Positions 1 through 7,820 of a DNA stretch of 64,000 nt are shown piece by piece; position 1 is the first letter of the stretch; each line of letters opens with the position of its first letter. The notes under the pieces are model-generated. The model saw only the letters and a list, made by a program, of their open reading frames with translations. It searched no databases and was not told the DNA's origin. Both the position numbers and the translations under genes were made by a program. Source of the stretch: Streptomyces sp. HB132 (lineage in GTDB: Bacteria; Actinomycetota; Actinomycetes; Streptomycetales; Streptomycetaceae); the NCBI RefSeq assembly GCF_016909575.1, contig NZ_JAFBGA010000007.1, positions 62,001-126,000 on the forward strand, read 5' to 3'.

Positions 1-1633
1 TGCGGAGTTCGCCCGCTTCCTGGACGGCTTCACCCTGCGGAACCCGGCCGTCCCGGTGCTCGCCAACGTGGACGCGAAACCGTACGCCCCGGGTGCCGTC
101 ACCGCGACCCTGACCGCACAGATCACCTCCCCGGTCCGCTGGACCGACACGGTGCGACGGCTGATGGGCCACGGCGACTTCGATTTCGTGGAGCTGGGCC
201 CCGGCCGTGTCCTCACCAACCTGGTCGCCAAGATCAGGAAGAACGCGGAGCCGCTGCCCACTCCAGCAGCGGGGGAACGACTCGAGGAGCCGCTGCCCAC
301 TCCAGGAGCGGAACGACTCGGGAAGCCCCTGCCCGCCGTTCAGTCGCCGGCCCCCGTGCGACCTGCGGTCCTGGCCGCCCCGGCAGCTGACACCCTCGGG
401 GCTGCCGGCTTCCGCGAGCGGTACGGTCTGCGGCGCGCCTACCTGCTGGGCTCCCTTTACGGCGGCATCTCGGGCCGCGAGATGCTGGGTTCGGCCGCCA
501 AGGCCGGGTTGCTCGGCTTCCTGGGCACCGGCGGCCTGCCCCTCGACGAGGTGGACGACCTGCTGCGCGGCCTGACCGGAGAACTGGGCCTGGGCGGCTC
601 CTTCGGAGTCAACCTGCTGTACCGGCACGGCGCCCCCGAGGAGGAGTCCGCACTGGTCAACCTGCTCCTGCGGCACGGCATCGACCTCGTCGAGGCATCC
701 GGCTTCCCGCTGATCACCCCGGCGCTGGTCCGTTACCGCCTCAAGGGCGGACGGATCATCGCCAAGGTGTCCCGCACGGACGTGGCCGCCGAGTTCCTGG
801 CCCCGCCGCCCGAGCGGCTGGTCGCCCGTCTTCTGGAGACGGGCGAGGTCACCGCGGAGGAGGCCCGAGCGGCGGCCGGCCGGCCGATGGCGGACGATCT
901 GTGCGTGGAGGCGAACGGTGGCTGGCTGAGCAGCACGGCCGACCTGCTCACCCTGTTGCCCGCCGTGCTGCGGCTCCGCGACACGACCCCGACGGGCGGC
1001 GACCGGGTGCACGTGGGGTGCGCGGGCGGCATCGGCACGCCCGAGGCCGCCGGGGCCGCGTTCCTGCTCGGCGCCGACTTCGTACTGACCGGCTCGGTCA
1101 ACCAGTGCTCCGTGGAGGCGGCCACCAGCGCGGAGGTGAAGGACATCCTTCAGGAGGCCCGCGAGTACGACGTGGACAGCGCTCCCTGGGGCGAACTGTT
1201 CGACCTCGGCGTCCAGGCCCGCTACCTCAAGCGGGGGCTGTTCTTCCCGGCCAGGGCCTCCCGGTTGCACGAGCTGTGGCGCCGGTACGGCTCGCTCGAC
1301 CAGCTGGACGACGAGACCAGGAGCCAGGTTCTCGACCGGTACCTGGGCGGCGAGGCCCCCGCGCCCGCGGCGGCGGGCAGTGCCCCCGAGCAGCATCTGG
1401 CCGCTGTGCTCCGCGGCTACTTCACACGCGCCTTCCGCCTCGCCGTCAGCGGTGACCAGCGCTCACGCGTGGACTACCTGGTGTACTGCGGCCCCGCGAT
1501 GGGCGCCTTCAACCAGGCGGTCGCGGACACCGAACTCCACCCGTGGCGAGCCCGCACGGTGGAGGCCATCGCCGACGCCCTGATGGACGGTGCCGCTGCC
1601 CACCTCTCCGCACGCCTGGGCAGCTTCGGCTGA
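1..1633 (+). CDS. AT/PfaD-like enoyl reductase fusion, 3' part
   Basis: The frame is open from base 2, so the 5' end lies outside the window. The first ~60 residues are the end of a malonyl-CoA:ACP acyltransferase: PVLANVDAKPY, then SPVRWTDTV and FVELGPGRVL. A proline-rich linker follows. The remaining ~420 residues are a FMN-dependent enoyl reductase of the PfaD/PksE type, with HVGCAGGIGTPEAAGAAF, LGADFVLTGSVNQCS and ARYLKRGLFFPARA. AT-ER fusions of this kind act in trans on carrier-bound intermediates of trans-AT polyketide synthases or PUFA-type synthases. The AT would load malonyl units and the ER would reduce enoyl intermediates. A terminator hairpin lies about 70 bases downstream and the next gene is convergent, so this is the cluster's edge. 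Family assignment is firm; the product of the cluster cannot be inferred. Confidence 0.9.
   Translation, partial: AEFARFLDGFTLRNPAVPVLANVDAKPYAPGAVTATLTAQITSPVRWTDTVRRLMGHGDFDFVELGPGRVLTNLVAKIRKNAEPLPTPAAGERLEEPLPTPGAERLGKPLPAVQSPAPVRPAVLAAPAADTLGAAGFRERYGLRRAYLLGSLYGGISGREMLGSAAKAGLLGFLGTGGLPLDEVDDLLRGLTGELGLGGSFGVNLLYRHGAPEEESALVNLLLRHGIDLVEASGFPLITPALVRYRLKGGRIIAKVSRTDVAAEFLAPPPERLVARLLETGEVTAEEARAAAGRPMADDLCVEANGGWLSSTADLLTLLPAVLRLRDTTPTGGDRVHVGCAGGIGTPEAAGAAFLLGADFVLTGSVNQCSVEAATSAEVKDILQEAREYDVDSAPWGELFDLGVQARYLKRGLFFPARASRLHELWRRYGSLDQLDDETRSQVLDRYLGGEAPAPAAAGSAPEQHLAAVLRGYFTRAFRLAVSGDQRSRVDYLVYCGPAMGAFNQAVADTELHPWRARTVEAIADALMDGAAAHLSARLGSFG
248..334 (+). repeat. In-frame linker repeat, ~2.5 copies
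   Basis: The unit beginning GAGCCGCTGCCCACTCCAG recurs at 248 and 287, and a shorter degenerate copy begins near 322. The period is 39 then about 36 bases, so the frame is kept. It encodes repeats of (E)PLPTP-x-ERL in the linker between the acyltransferase and enoyl reductase domains, a place where slippage changes only linker length. Confidence 0.75.
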
Positions 1634-1703
1634 CCGGGTCCCGTTCGGGAGACCCGGCGGTGGCGTCCCGGCCGCTCCGGGGACGGAACCCGAACCCGGC
1701 ACT

Positions 1704-1736
1704 GCCGGTACCGCCGATCGGTGTGGCGGTACCGGC
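1704..1736. terminator. Bidirectional hairpin terminator
   Basis: A perfect 12-bp inverted repeat (GCCGGTACCGCC with GGCGGTACCGGC) encloses a 9-base loop. It sits between the convergent AT-ER fusion and mcrC and could stop transcription from both sides. There is no U-tract, as is usual in high-G+C actinomycetes. Confidence 0.7.
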
Positions 1737-1839
1737 TTCAGGCCCGTCCCGGATGTGATGAGGTCGCTCGGGGCGGCGAACGGTGCAGCAGGGGCCAGGA
1801 CCCGGCTCACTCGGGGACGGGGCGCGTACTCCGCGATGA

Positions 1840-3078
1840 TCAGGGCAGCACCGAGCCGATCCACGCCGTCGCCTGCTCGGGGGTGGCACGGGTGTCGACG
1901 CCGAGGACGTCGATGGTGCCCAACAGGCCGTCGGGTCCGCGAACCTGGAGGGTTCTTCGGGCGTGACCGCCCGTCCGGGGATGGACGATGACGGCGGCCG
2001 GGGCTTCGGCGGGCCCGTAGCCGCTGCTGTAGGTGAGGAGTTGGTGGACGTCGGCCGCGCTCACGCCGTGGTGGTCGTAGCGCTTGTACTTGGCGTCCAC
2101 GGGCAGCAGCCCGCGCCGCCCCGTGTCGCGTCCCGAGAGGCTGAGCAGGAGGTCGGGCCGGAAGGCCGAGACGTTGCCCAGGTCTCCGCGGACGGTGATG
2201 CCGGTGCCGCTCCCCCCGGGTACGGCGTGGCCGCCGCGCGGGCCGACGGCCTCGGTGCCGAGCCGGCGGACGACCGCTTCCCAGAGCGCGGGCATGGCGA
2301 GGAGGAGACCGTCCGCCGTGGTGCCGTGGTCGGTGAGCAGGTCGGTCACGCCACCACCGCGCAGCAGCAGGCGGGCCCAGGTGTGGGCGGGCCGATAACG
2401 GGCATTCAGGCGTGTGTAGTGGATGCGGTCCAGCGCGCGGAGGGCCGTGCCGGGGTCCGAGGCCCGAGGGAAGGCGCCGGCCACGCCGTGCAGGGCGCGT
2501 GCCAGGTCAGGATTGGCGGTCAGACCGAGCGCCGCCTTCAGCGCGCTCCCCAGAACGCGGTTGTCCCAGATGTCCGCCTCCCGGTCGAAGGTGCGCACGT
2601 GCAGCTGGTCCAGTTGCCCGTAGCGGTGGGTGGCCTGGGCGGAGACGTCCAGGCGCCCTCGGAGCACGGGTTCGACACTCCGGCGGCGTACGTAGTCCCG
2701 TCGCAGACCCTCCCGCAACAGTCGCTCACACTGTGCGAGCAGGGCCGCGACGACCAGGTCGGCATGACCGTCGGGGCCGGTGTCCCACCGTCTGGCCGTT
2801 ACCGGGACAGGCGTGCCGAGGGCGTAGGCCAGCCAGCTCATGAGCTGCTCTCCCGGAACGGCGAACTTGGGTGTGATGACCACGCGGACCCGGTCCAGGA
2901 CCAGGACTCCGACGGTCGCGTCGGCTTTGAGTCGCCACCCGGCGCGTTCCCTGGTCAGGGTGAGGGAGCCCCGTGACTGGAGGGCGTGCAGGCGGTCGAC
3001 GTCCCGCGGAGTGAGCTGATCCGGCTCCAGCGGGGCGGACTCGTACTCGCCGAGCTGGACCGGGGTGCGGTCAGGCAT
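1840..3078 (-). CDS. mcrC: McrC-family nuclease subunit of type IV restriction system
   Basis: A 412-residue McrC-like protein, the nuclease partner of McrB in methylation-dependent restriction. The N-terminal third has the family pattern YALGTPVPV and LLREGLRRDYVRRR...LRGRLDV. The C-terminal half holds a PD-(D/E)xK-like core: FRPDLLLSL followed by LLPVDAKYKRYD. The ATG at 3078 is chosen because it overlaps the 3' end of mcrB by 8 bases (mcrB stop at 3071-3073), which is typical of translational coupling; a longer in-frame extension upstream would lie inside mcrB. The gene looks intact, but its partner mcrB is split by a frameshift, so activity of the system is uncertain. Confidence 0.88.
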   Translation of the reverse strand: MPDRTPVQLGEYESAPLEPDQLTPRDVDRLHALQSRGSLTLTRERAGWRLKADATVGVLVLDRVRVVITPKFAVPGEQLMSWLAYALGTPVPVTARRWDTGPDGHADLVVAALLAQCERLLREGLRRDYVRRRSVEPVLRGRLDVSAQATHRYGQLDQLHVRTFDREADIWDNRVLGSALKAALGLTANPDLARALHGVAGAFPRASDPGTALRALDRIHYTRLNARYRPAHTWARLLLRGGGVTDLLTDHGTTADGLLLAMPALWEAVVRRLGTEAVGPRGGHAVPGGSGTGITVRGDLGNVSAFRPDLLLSLSGRDTGRRGLLPVDAKYKRYDHHGVSAADVHQLLTYSSGYGPAEAPAAVIVHPRTGGHARRTLQVRGPDGLLGTIDVLGVDTRATPEQATAWIGSVLP

Positions 3079-4183
3079 CCGGGCCGGGAACGCCGCTGGT
3101 GAACTCGGTCGCCAGCGCGTCCGCCAGATCCTGAGGGGGCATGAGGAGCGCACGCCCGGTCCCGGGGTCGACCAGGCCGCCGAGGATGCGGTGCAGCAGC
3201 TCCGCCCGCCCGAGGCAGTAGTCCTCCAGGAGCGGGATCACCTCGTGGTGGAAGGCGGCCGCCAGATCCTCCTCGGTGGCGAGCGGCTCACCGTCGCGGA
3301 GCAGGTAGGCGTGCCCGATCTGGTGGTCGGCGTCCAGATGACGGGCGATACGCGTGTTGAGGGACTCGAAGAACGCGGCCAGGTCCAGGGGGCCGACGGT
3401 TCCGGAGACGGCGTCCGGGTCGGGACCCACGGGCAGGAAGGCGAAGCGGCGGCGGACCGCGGCGTCCAAGTGGCTGATGCTCCGGTCGGCGGTGTTCATC
3501 GTGCCGATGACACGGACGTTCGGCGGTACGGAGAAGCGCCGCTTGCTGACGGGCAGGGCGAGCGGCAGATTCCGCTTGTCGAGTTCGAGGAGCGTGATCA
3601 ACTCCCCGAAGATCCGCGGCAGGTCCCCGCGGTTGATCTCGTCGATGACCAGCAGAAACGTCTGGTCGGGGTGTGCGACGGCCTGGCTGCACAGACTGTG
3701 GAACAGGCCGTCGGTTAGGGCGAGGGTGAGCCCCGGGCCGGTGGCACTCAGGTCCGGCTTGAAGCCCTCGACGAAGTCCTCGTAGCCGTAGGAGGGGTGG
3801 AAGGTGACCAGTCGGACACGGTCGCCGTGCAGCATCTCGGCCTGTGCCTCGGCACGTTGGCCGACGTCTGCGCCGAGCGCGTCCGCGCGCCCGTCCAGGG
3901 CGAGGGCGGCGCCGAGGGCCAGCCGGGTCTTTCCCGTGCCGGGCGGCCCGTGCAGAATCACCTGTCCCTTGCGCTCCAGGGCGTCGAGGACGGCCTGTAC
4001 GTCCTCGGGCAGCGCGACGGGCGTGCCCGCCTGAGCCCGACCTGCCGAGGAACCGTAGCCCGGGCCGGCGTCGTCGCGCGCTGTGAACCTGGCGAACAAC
4101 GGCGGGTCGACCTTGGCGAAGGTGGACCGCCACCCGTGCTGGGGCTTCTCCAGTTTCTGCGCGTGGGAGAGCTCCCAGACCAC
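3071..4183 (-). CDS. mcrB: McrB AAA+ motor domain (C-terminal half of split mcrB)
   Basis: A 370-residue reading frame carrying the McrB motor: Walker A GPPGTGKTRLALG, the motif HPSYGYEDFVEG, Walker B LLVIDEINRGDLPRIFGE, and the sensor region IGTMNTADRSISHLDAAVRRR. McrB is a GTPase that assembles with McrC and drives DNA translocation and cleavage. The frame is open upstream of the GTG at 4183 and reads RHDPDRSEFHHVVPVVWEL, which continues the EVE-like domain encoded in the next frame. The two halves are therefore one gene broken near 4230. Used alone, the GTG at 4183 would give a motor lacking the DNA-recognition domain, comparable to the short McrB isoform of E. coli. Confidence 0.82.
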   Translation of the reverse strand: MVWELSHAQKLEKPQHGWRSTFAKVDPPLFARFTARDDAGPGYGSSAGRAQAGTPVALPEDVQAVLDALERKGQVILHGPPGTGKTRLALGAALALDGRADALGADVGQRAEAQAEMLHGDRVRLVTFHPSYGYEDFVEGFKPDLSATGPGLTLALTDGLFHSLCSQAVAHPDQTFLLVIDEINRGDLPRIFGELITLLELDKRNLPLALPVSKRRFSVPPNVRVIGTMNTADRSISHLDAAVRRRFAFLPVGPDPDAVSGTVGPLDLAAFFESLNTRIARHLDADHQIGHAYLLRDGEPLATEEDLAAAFHHEVIPLLEDYCLGRAELLHRILGGLVDPGTGRALLMPPQDLADALATEFTSGVPGPDA

Positions 4184-4227
4184 CGGGACGACATGGTGGA
4201 ACTCCGACCGGTCGGGGTCGTGGCGGT

Positions 4228-5181
4228 AGTGTCGACCCGCCCGGTGGCCAGGACCTCGTCCACTCCGCGGTTGGCCACGACCCGGTCTCCCGCCTCCAGA
4301 TCCCGGAAGGCAAGCAGCCGGCGGGCGAGGGTCAGGCTGCCGCCGCTGCCGCGCGGCCAGTGCGCGTCGAGGGCCTGCTTCAGCTCGGTGTCGCTCTGGT
4401 ACTGGCCGAGATCACCGAGATCGTCCCACCCGACGCAGATGAAATCGCCGTCGCGGCACTCCTTCCACAGACGGCCGCGCTCACCGGGGGCGATCTTCCA
4501 GATGGTGCGTTGCCTGGGATTGAAGTGCTTGTACAGGAAGCGCATCACCTCCTGTTCCGTCCAGCCCTCGAACTCCGCACGGTTCCGCACGAGTTCCCGC
4601 AGTTGACGATTCGTGCGCGAGGCGGGGAGGCCGGCCCGCGCCTCGCCGCCGAGCAGTGCGACGAATGTCCGCAGATGCTCAGCCGCGTAGATCGGCAGGA
4701 AGTGCTGTGGGAAGTAGGTCGCCAGGGACTTCGTGACCAATGTCGGCCCGAACCTCAGCACCTCGAGGTCCTCCAGGGCCTCGAAGTCTCCCGCCCCGAC
4801 GGCGTCGAAGGCGCGGACGAACTGACCGCGCAGTTCCGCCCAGGCCTCCTGCGGATCCATACCCCTCAGCGGAGCTGCCAGCCGCCATTCACCGGATTTG
4901 TGGTGGTACATGATGTGCTTCGCGGCGCTGCCACCCTTGATGCTTCCCAGATGGGGAGTACCGAACTCCATGAGCCGGCAGTACGTCGGCCCGGGCCCGT
5001 GCGGCGCGGCCTGCCCGAGGGCGTAGCGCTCCAGGGGTAACTCCGCCCATTCCTCCAGCGGAAACCGGGACAGCACCTGCTTGCGCTCGTCCTCGGCGGC
5101 CGACTCCGCGTCCGCCACGGCGGTCCGGTCGAACTCGGCAGCTGCTGTGCGTACGTCAACCCCATTCGTCATGGAGGCCAT
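4228..5181 (-). pseudogene. mcrB: McrB N-terminal DNA-recognition half, separated by frameshift
   Basis: The N-terminal half, starting MASMTNGVDVR (ATG 5181, alternative ATG 5172), contains a helical region (LPLERYALGQ, THLGS-like GTPHLGSIKGG) and then an EVE/McrB-N-like module: IWKIAPGERGRLWKE, DFICVGWDDLGDLGQY and GDRVVANRGVDEVLATGRVD. EVE-like modules bind modified bases in this family. After GRVD at about 4231 the frame turns into unrelated arginine/serine-rich sequence, while the expected continuation (YRHDPDRSEFHHV) sits in the adjacent frame. Restoring one base joins the halves into a protein of normal McrB length. There is no homopolymer at the junction, so real mutation is at least as likely as a sequencing slip. 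Confidence 0.75.
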
Positions 5182-5208
5182 GATGCCGGAGCGCGAGACG
5201 GCGTTCCC

Positions 5209-5249
5209 GTCGCCCGGCGAAGTCGGGCGACTTCGTGCGTGTGACGCAC
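5209..5249. repeat. Two adjacent inverted repeats between divergent genes
   Basis: GTCGCCCG-7-CGGGCGAC (5209-5231) and GTGCGT-GTG-ACGCAC (5235-5249) are both perfect. They lie between the mcrB start at 5181 and the divergent small gene at 5317, where operators controlling the restriction locus could be expected. Function is inferred from position only. Confidence 0.5.
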
Positions 5250-5316
5250 GGGGCCGGCACGATCGGCAGGGCGAGGTCGTTCCTGGACAGCGAACGCCGC
5301 GGCGACGGGAGAGACG

Positions 5317-5529
5317 GTGCGGGACTGCATCTACACCCTCAATACGAACAAGGACACCCTCGACGGGGAGCCGGCCCGCAAGGAGACCATGCGTCGCCTC
5401 GCCCACGACGGCCCGAAGTGCGAGTTCTGGCTCAGCCGACATGACCGCATGGAGCCCGGCGACCGCCTGTGGTTCTTCTTCAGCCGGCCGGAGTCGGCGG
5501 TGGCAGTGACTACCAGCGTCAGGACCTGA
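5317..5529 (+). CDS. Small EVE-like protein, probably truncated
   Basis: A 70-residue ORF from a GTG preceded by GGGAGAG at a good distance. The product begins MRDCIYTLNTNKDTLDGEP and contains CEFWLSRHDRMEPGDRLWFFFS, which resembles the start of an EVE/YTH-like fold (an opening strand, then a GDRLWFF strand). It is divergent from the mcrB half that also carries an EVE-like module. The tail after SRPESAV looks unnatural, so the original gene was probably longer and has been cut at about 5505, where the sequence passes into a different gene fragment. Assignment is tentative. Confidence 0.45.
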   Translation: MRDCIYTLNTNKDTLDGEPARKETMRRLAHDGPKCEFWLSRHDRMEPGDRLWFFFSRPESAVAVTTSVRT

Positions 5530-5791
5530 ACAGGGCCGCCGACCGCAGGGGGCGGTCCGCATTGAAGCCGAGAAGTCGGTGGCGCAGGGGCATCCGGTGC
5601 CGGTCGACGTTTCGGGTGAGGACGGCACACACGCGATGACCATCATCGCCCAGGAAGGTGACATGCTTCAGGTGTACGGCCCCTGGGGCTCGACCACTTG
5701 GGTCAGCGAGGACGACTTCATCAACGGCCACACGGGCAAGGCTTCCAAAAGTGATCTCCCCAACGCGTACAGTGTCTGTCCTCCTCGGTAG
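5510..5791 (+). pseudogene. C-terminal fragment of a C39/papain-like protein
   Basis: The frame opens after a stop at 5507-5509 and has no good start. It reads VRIEAEKSVAQGHPVPV, then HAMTIIAQEGDMLQVYGPWG, then STTWVSEDDFINGH, and ends at 5791. A GxHAMT histidine followed about 15 residues later by (N/G)PWG is the layout of the His/Asn half of papain-like and C39-like cysteine-protease folds. The Cys-containing N-terminal half is absent. The fragment appears joined by rearrangement to the truncated small gene upstream. Catalysis is not expected from this remnant. Confidence 0.4.
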
Positions 5792-6281
5792 CAGGGGCGG
5801 TGTCGCGATCGCGGCGGCCGTGCTCCTCGCTCTCACCACAGGCTGCGGCTCGGGCGCAGACGAACCGGCCGGCCGCTCCGCGAGCGCCACGAGCCACCCG
5901 GTGAAGGACACCACCATCACCGCCGGGCAGGGCGAGCGCTTCACGCTCACCGTCGACCAGAACGCCTCCACCCGTGAGTACTGGTACCTGGTCGATCCCG
6001 GGCCCGACAGCTCGGTGCTGGTCAGCCGCGGCCGGGACTACGCGTCGGACTCAGGCGACGAGCCGGTGGCCGGAGCCGGCGGCCGGCTCACCTTCACCTT
6101 CGAGGCCAAGGGCAAGGGGACCACCCGGTTCACGCTGCTGCACTGCACGTTCACCACGTGCCAGGGCAACACGTCCACGCTGCCCCCCGAGACGACCGAA
6201 CCCTCCGCCACATCGGCCACGGGGGCGTCCTCCGCCTCCCCGGTTCCCGAGCGCATCACCTACACGGTCACAGTTGAATGA
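5772..6281 (+). CDS. Chagasin-like (I42 family) lipoprotein
   Basis: A 169-residue secreted lipoprotein. The GTG at 5772 gives a signal peptide (hydrophobic VAIAAAVLLALTTGC) with a lipobox cysteine at about residue 23; starts further upstream would precede this signal unnaturally. The mature part resembles the immunoglobulin-like fold of I42 cysteine-protease inhibitors: FTLTVDQNASTREYWYLVD, DEPVAGAGGRLTFTF and KGKGTTRFTLLHC. The usual NPTTGY loop is replaced by NASTREYW. It overlaps the 3' end of the papain/C39-like fragment by 20 bases. That pairing fits a protease beside its inhibitor, although the protease is now only a remnant. The inhibitor fold is inferred from pattern only. Confidence 0.65.
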   Translation: MSVLLGSRGGVAIAAAVLLALTTGCGSGADEPAGRSASATSHPVKDTTITAGQGERFTLTVDQNASTREYWYLVDPGPDSSVLVSRGRDYASDSGDEPVAGAGGRLTFTFEAKGKGTTRFTLLHCTFTTCQGNTSTLPPETTEPSATSATGASSASPVPERITYTVTVE

Positions 6282-6322
6282 ACCGCAGCGGAGCGGACAG
6301 CTGAGACGAGTTAGCGCTGTAC

Positions 6323-6337
6323 AAGGAGGCCCACATG
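6323..6337 (+). promoter_or_regulatory. Strong RBS and ATG out of frame with the FhuF-like gene
   Basis: AAGGAGG followed by ATG at 6335 is the best ribosome-binding site in this stretch, but the frame it opens closes quickly. Omitting one C from the run of six at 6354-6359 puts this ATG in frame with the FhuF-like gene and gives the N-terminus MADPARAPTSVVAAALDDV. The site therefore looks like the original start of the downstream gene. Confidence 0.6.
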
Positions 6338-6368
6338 GCGGATCCCGCTCGGGCCCCCCACGTCAGTC

Positions 6369-7022
6369 GTGGCAGCGGCATTGGACGATGTGGCGGCCGT
6401 CGGTGGCTTCTTCGCCCTGCGCGTCGGAGGCCGTGACGAGGGCTGGCGTCCAGTGGGCGACTTCTACAGCTATGGCTTCGCCGACCTGTCCGCCGTCGTG
6501 GCCGACCGCTATCGCGCCACCGAGCCGCGTGTTGGAGTCTCCATCGCTCACCTCGGACACGCGGCCCGTCTCTGGTCGCCCGTGCCGGCCTGCGCGCTGC
6601 TTCACGGAATCGTGTTGGATCTCAGGGCGTTGCAACGCGCCGACGACAGTTCGGAGCTCCGGTTGCCCCGGCCCGTCGGCTGGTACACCGACTCGCTTTC
6701 CGGCAGGGCCGAAAGTCTCTACGCCGAGGTGATGCACCACCTTCACGCCCTGTGCACCGGCCTGCGCGTCAAGGTCGCTCCGCGCCTGCTGGACGGGAAC
6801 ACGGCGTCCGCGCTGGTCGGGTCGGCCGGTGTGCTGCTCGCGGCCCACCCCCATCTGCGTAATCCGCTCACGGGACTCGTGACGGAGCTTCTCGGCATGG
6901 GGCGGCTTGCCGGTACCGGACACCTGACAGGCCCGGACCTGGCTTTCCACCGTCGCAGTTGCTGCCTCTACTACCGCACTCCCACAGGCACCAAATGCGG
7001 GGACTGCTGTCTCGCAAGCTGA
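6369..7022 (+). CDS. FhuF-like [2Fe-2S] ferric reductase, probably frameshifted at 5' end
   Basis: The 217-residue frame (GTG 6369) matches the actinobacterial FhuF-like ferric-siderophore reductase family. A long helical body (DVAAVGGFFALRVGG, NPLTGLVTELLGMGRL, GPDLAFHRRSCC) ends in the diagnostic cysteine cluster CC-x10-C-x2-C (RRSCCLYYR...KCGDCC) that ligates a [2Fe-2S] centre. Such proteins reduce ferric siderophores in the cytoplasm. The GTG has no convincing ribosome-binding site. The strong site and ATG at 6335 become in-frame if one base of the C6 run at 6354-6359 is removed, so the gene is either frameshifted or affected by a sequencing error. Confidence 0.7.
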   Translation: MAAALDDVAAVGGFFALRVGGRDEGWRPVGDFYSYGFADLSAVVADRYRATEPRVGVSIAHLGHAARLWSPVPACALLHGIVLDLRALQRADDSSELRLPRPVGWYTDSLSGRAESLYAEVMHHLHALCTGLRVKVAPRLLDGNTASALVGSAGVLLAAHPHLRNPLTGLVTELLGMGRLAGTGHLTGPDLAFHRRSCCLYYRTPTGTKCGDCCLAS

Positions 7023-7111
7023 CCCCGACCTCACCGGCCGGTGGATGCAAGCGTGGAGGCATTCCGTCAACTGAGCCGAGAGCGCTGGGTCTTCCGCGAG
7101 TCCGGAGCGAC

Positions 7112-7215
7112 AACTGAATGCGTGTGCGTTCAAGTGGAAGCCGGTGGGAATCCGGCGCTGACCTCCAACGGTGTGCGGTCCGCCCGGGCCGCGAGTCGGC
7201 CACCCGGCCGTCGGA
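7112..7215 (+). ncRNA. Cobalamin riboswitch core (orphan)
   Basis: The stretch contains the conserved B12-box pattern: GTGGAAGCCGGTGGGAATCC, then GGCGCTGACC, then CAACGGTGTG. After a variable stem (GCGGTCC...GGGCCGC) comes GCGAGTCGGCCACC, which matches the 3' GCGAGnC...ACC element of the class. Cobalamin riboswitches repress B12 synthesis, cobalt transport or B12-independent isoenzymes when adenosyl- or methylcobalamin is bound. No such gene follows on the plus strand within the next 600 bases, so the element seems to have lost its gene. Exact ends are approximate. Confidence 0.75.
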
Positions 7216-7723
7216 TGTGGGACGCGGGCGGGGTGGAGCCCGGTGTGTTTCCTCGAACTCGCCGTGAGGAAATGGACGATGGAGGCGACCACGTCCGGGC
7301 CGATCAGGTCGGCGGAAAATCCTTCGTACGCAATCTGCGTCACCGATGCGGGGCGACGGCTGAGCCGTGCCCGTGACGGCCCGTGCCGGAGGTGTCGCGT
7401 AACCCTGCACGGCGAACAGTTCCGGCGCCCGCCGCCCGGATCACTCCTCACCCCTGTGGTCGTGTCCGCAGCGTCATCGGGTCTCGCTCAACCCTCGCAG
7501 CCGCTGTCGTGCCCGTCGGTCAGAGGCCCCGACGGCGGTGGCGCCGGCTTGGCGGGGCTCTTCGTGCTGCTCGCCCTCGGGAGGCGGGCATACCGCCGGG
7601 GGTTAAAGGAGCGGCAAAGTGCGCACGTCAAGAGCGAGTTCTCGACGTCTCGGGGGCGGCTTTTGGCCGTTCTGTCGCGTGCCGGGCCGACGCCGCTCGC
7701 GCGGGCCGATGGTCACCCTAATC

Positions 7724-7741
7724 TTCTACATGCTTGTAGAA
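7724..7741. promoter_or_regulatory. Palindromic operator candidate
   Basis: TTCTACATGCTTGTAGAA has perfect 7-base arms (TTCTACA/TGTAGAA) and a 4-base centre. It lies about 80 bases upstream of the small gene at 7821, where the core promoter would be. The TACA...TGTA core recalls BlaI/MecI-type operators, but the regulator is not in the window. Confidence 0.5.
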
Positions 7742-7820
7742 GTTCCTTTGTTCGCTGTTCGCCGCCCATGCCGTCGGTGGGGTGAGCAGTTGACTGTCCG
7801 TGTTCACTTCAGGAGGAAAT

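Larger units (their letters stand above)
7023..7820. other. Non-coding stretch with riboswitch and palindrome
   Basis: No credible full-length gene is visible across about 800 bases. The stretch holds a cobalamin riboswitch core near 7112-7215 and an 18-base palindrome at 7724-7741. A short minus-strand reading (QIAYEGFSADLIGPDVV, about 7255-7350) looks protein-like but has no start context and shifts frame. Plus-strand frames here are arginine- and proline-rich and look like shadows. Confidence 0.6.

Noticed and set aside
7255..7350. Minus-strand protein-like run QIAYEGFSADLIGPDVVASI
   Set aside because: It looks coding in codon choice, but there is no start, no ribosome-binding site and the frame breaks on both sides. 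It may be a gene fragment; not enough to call.
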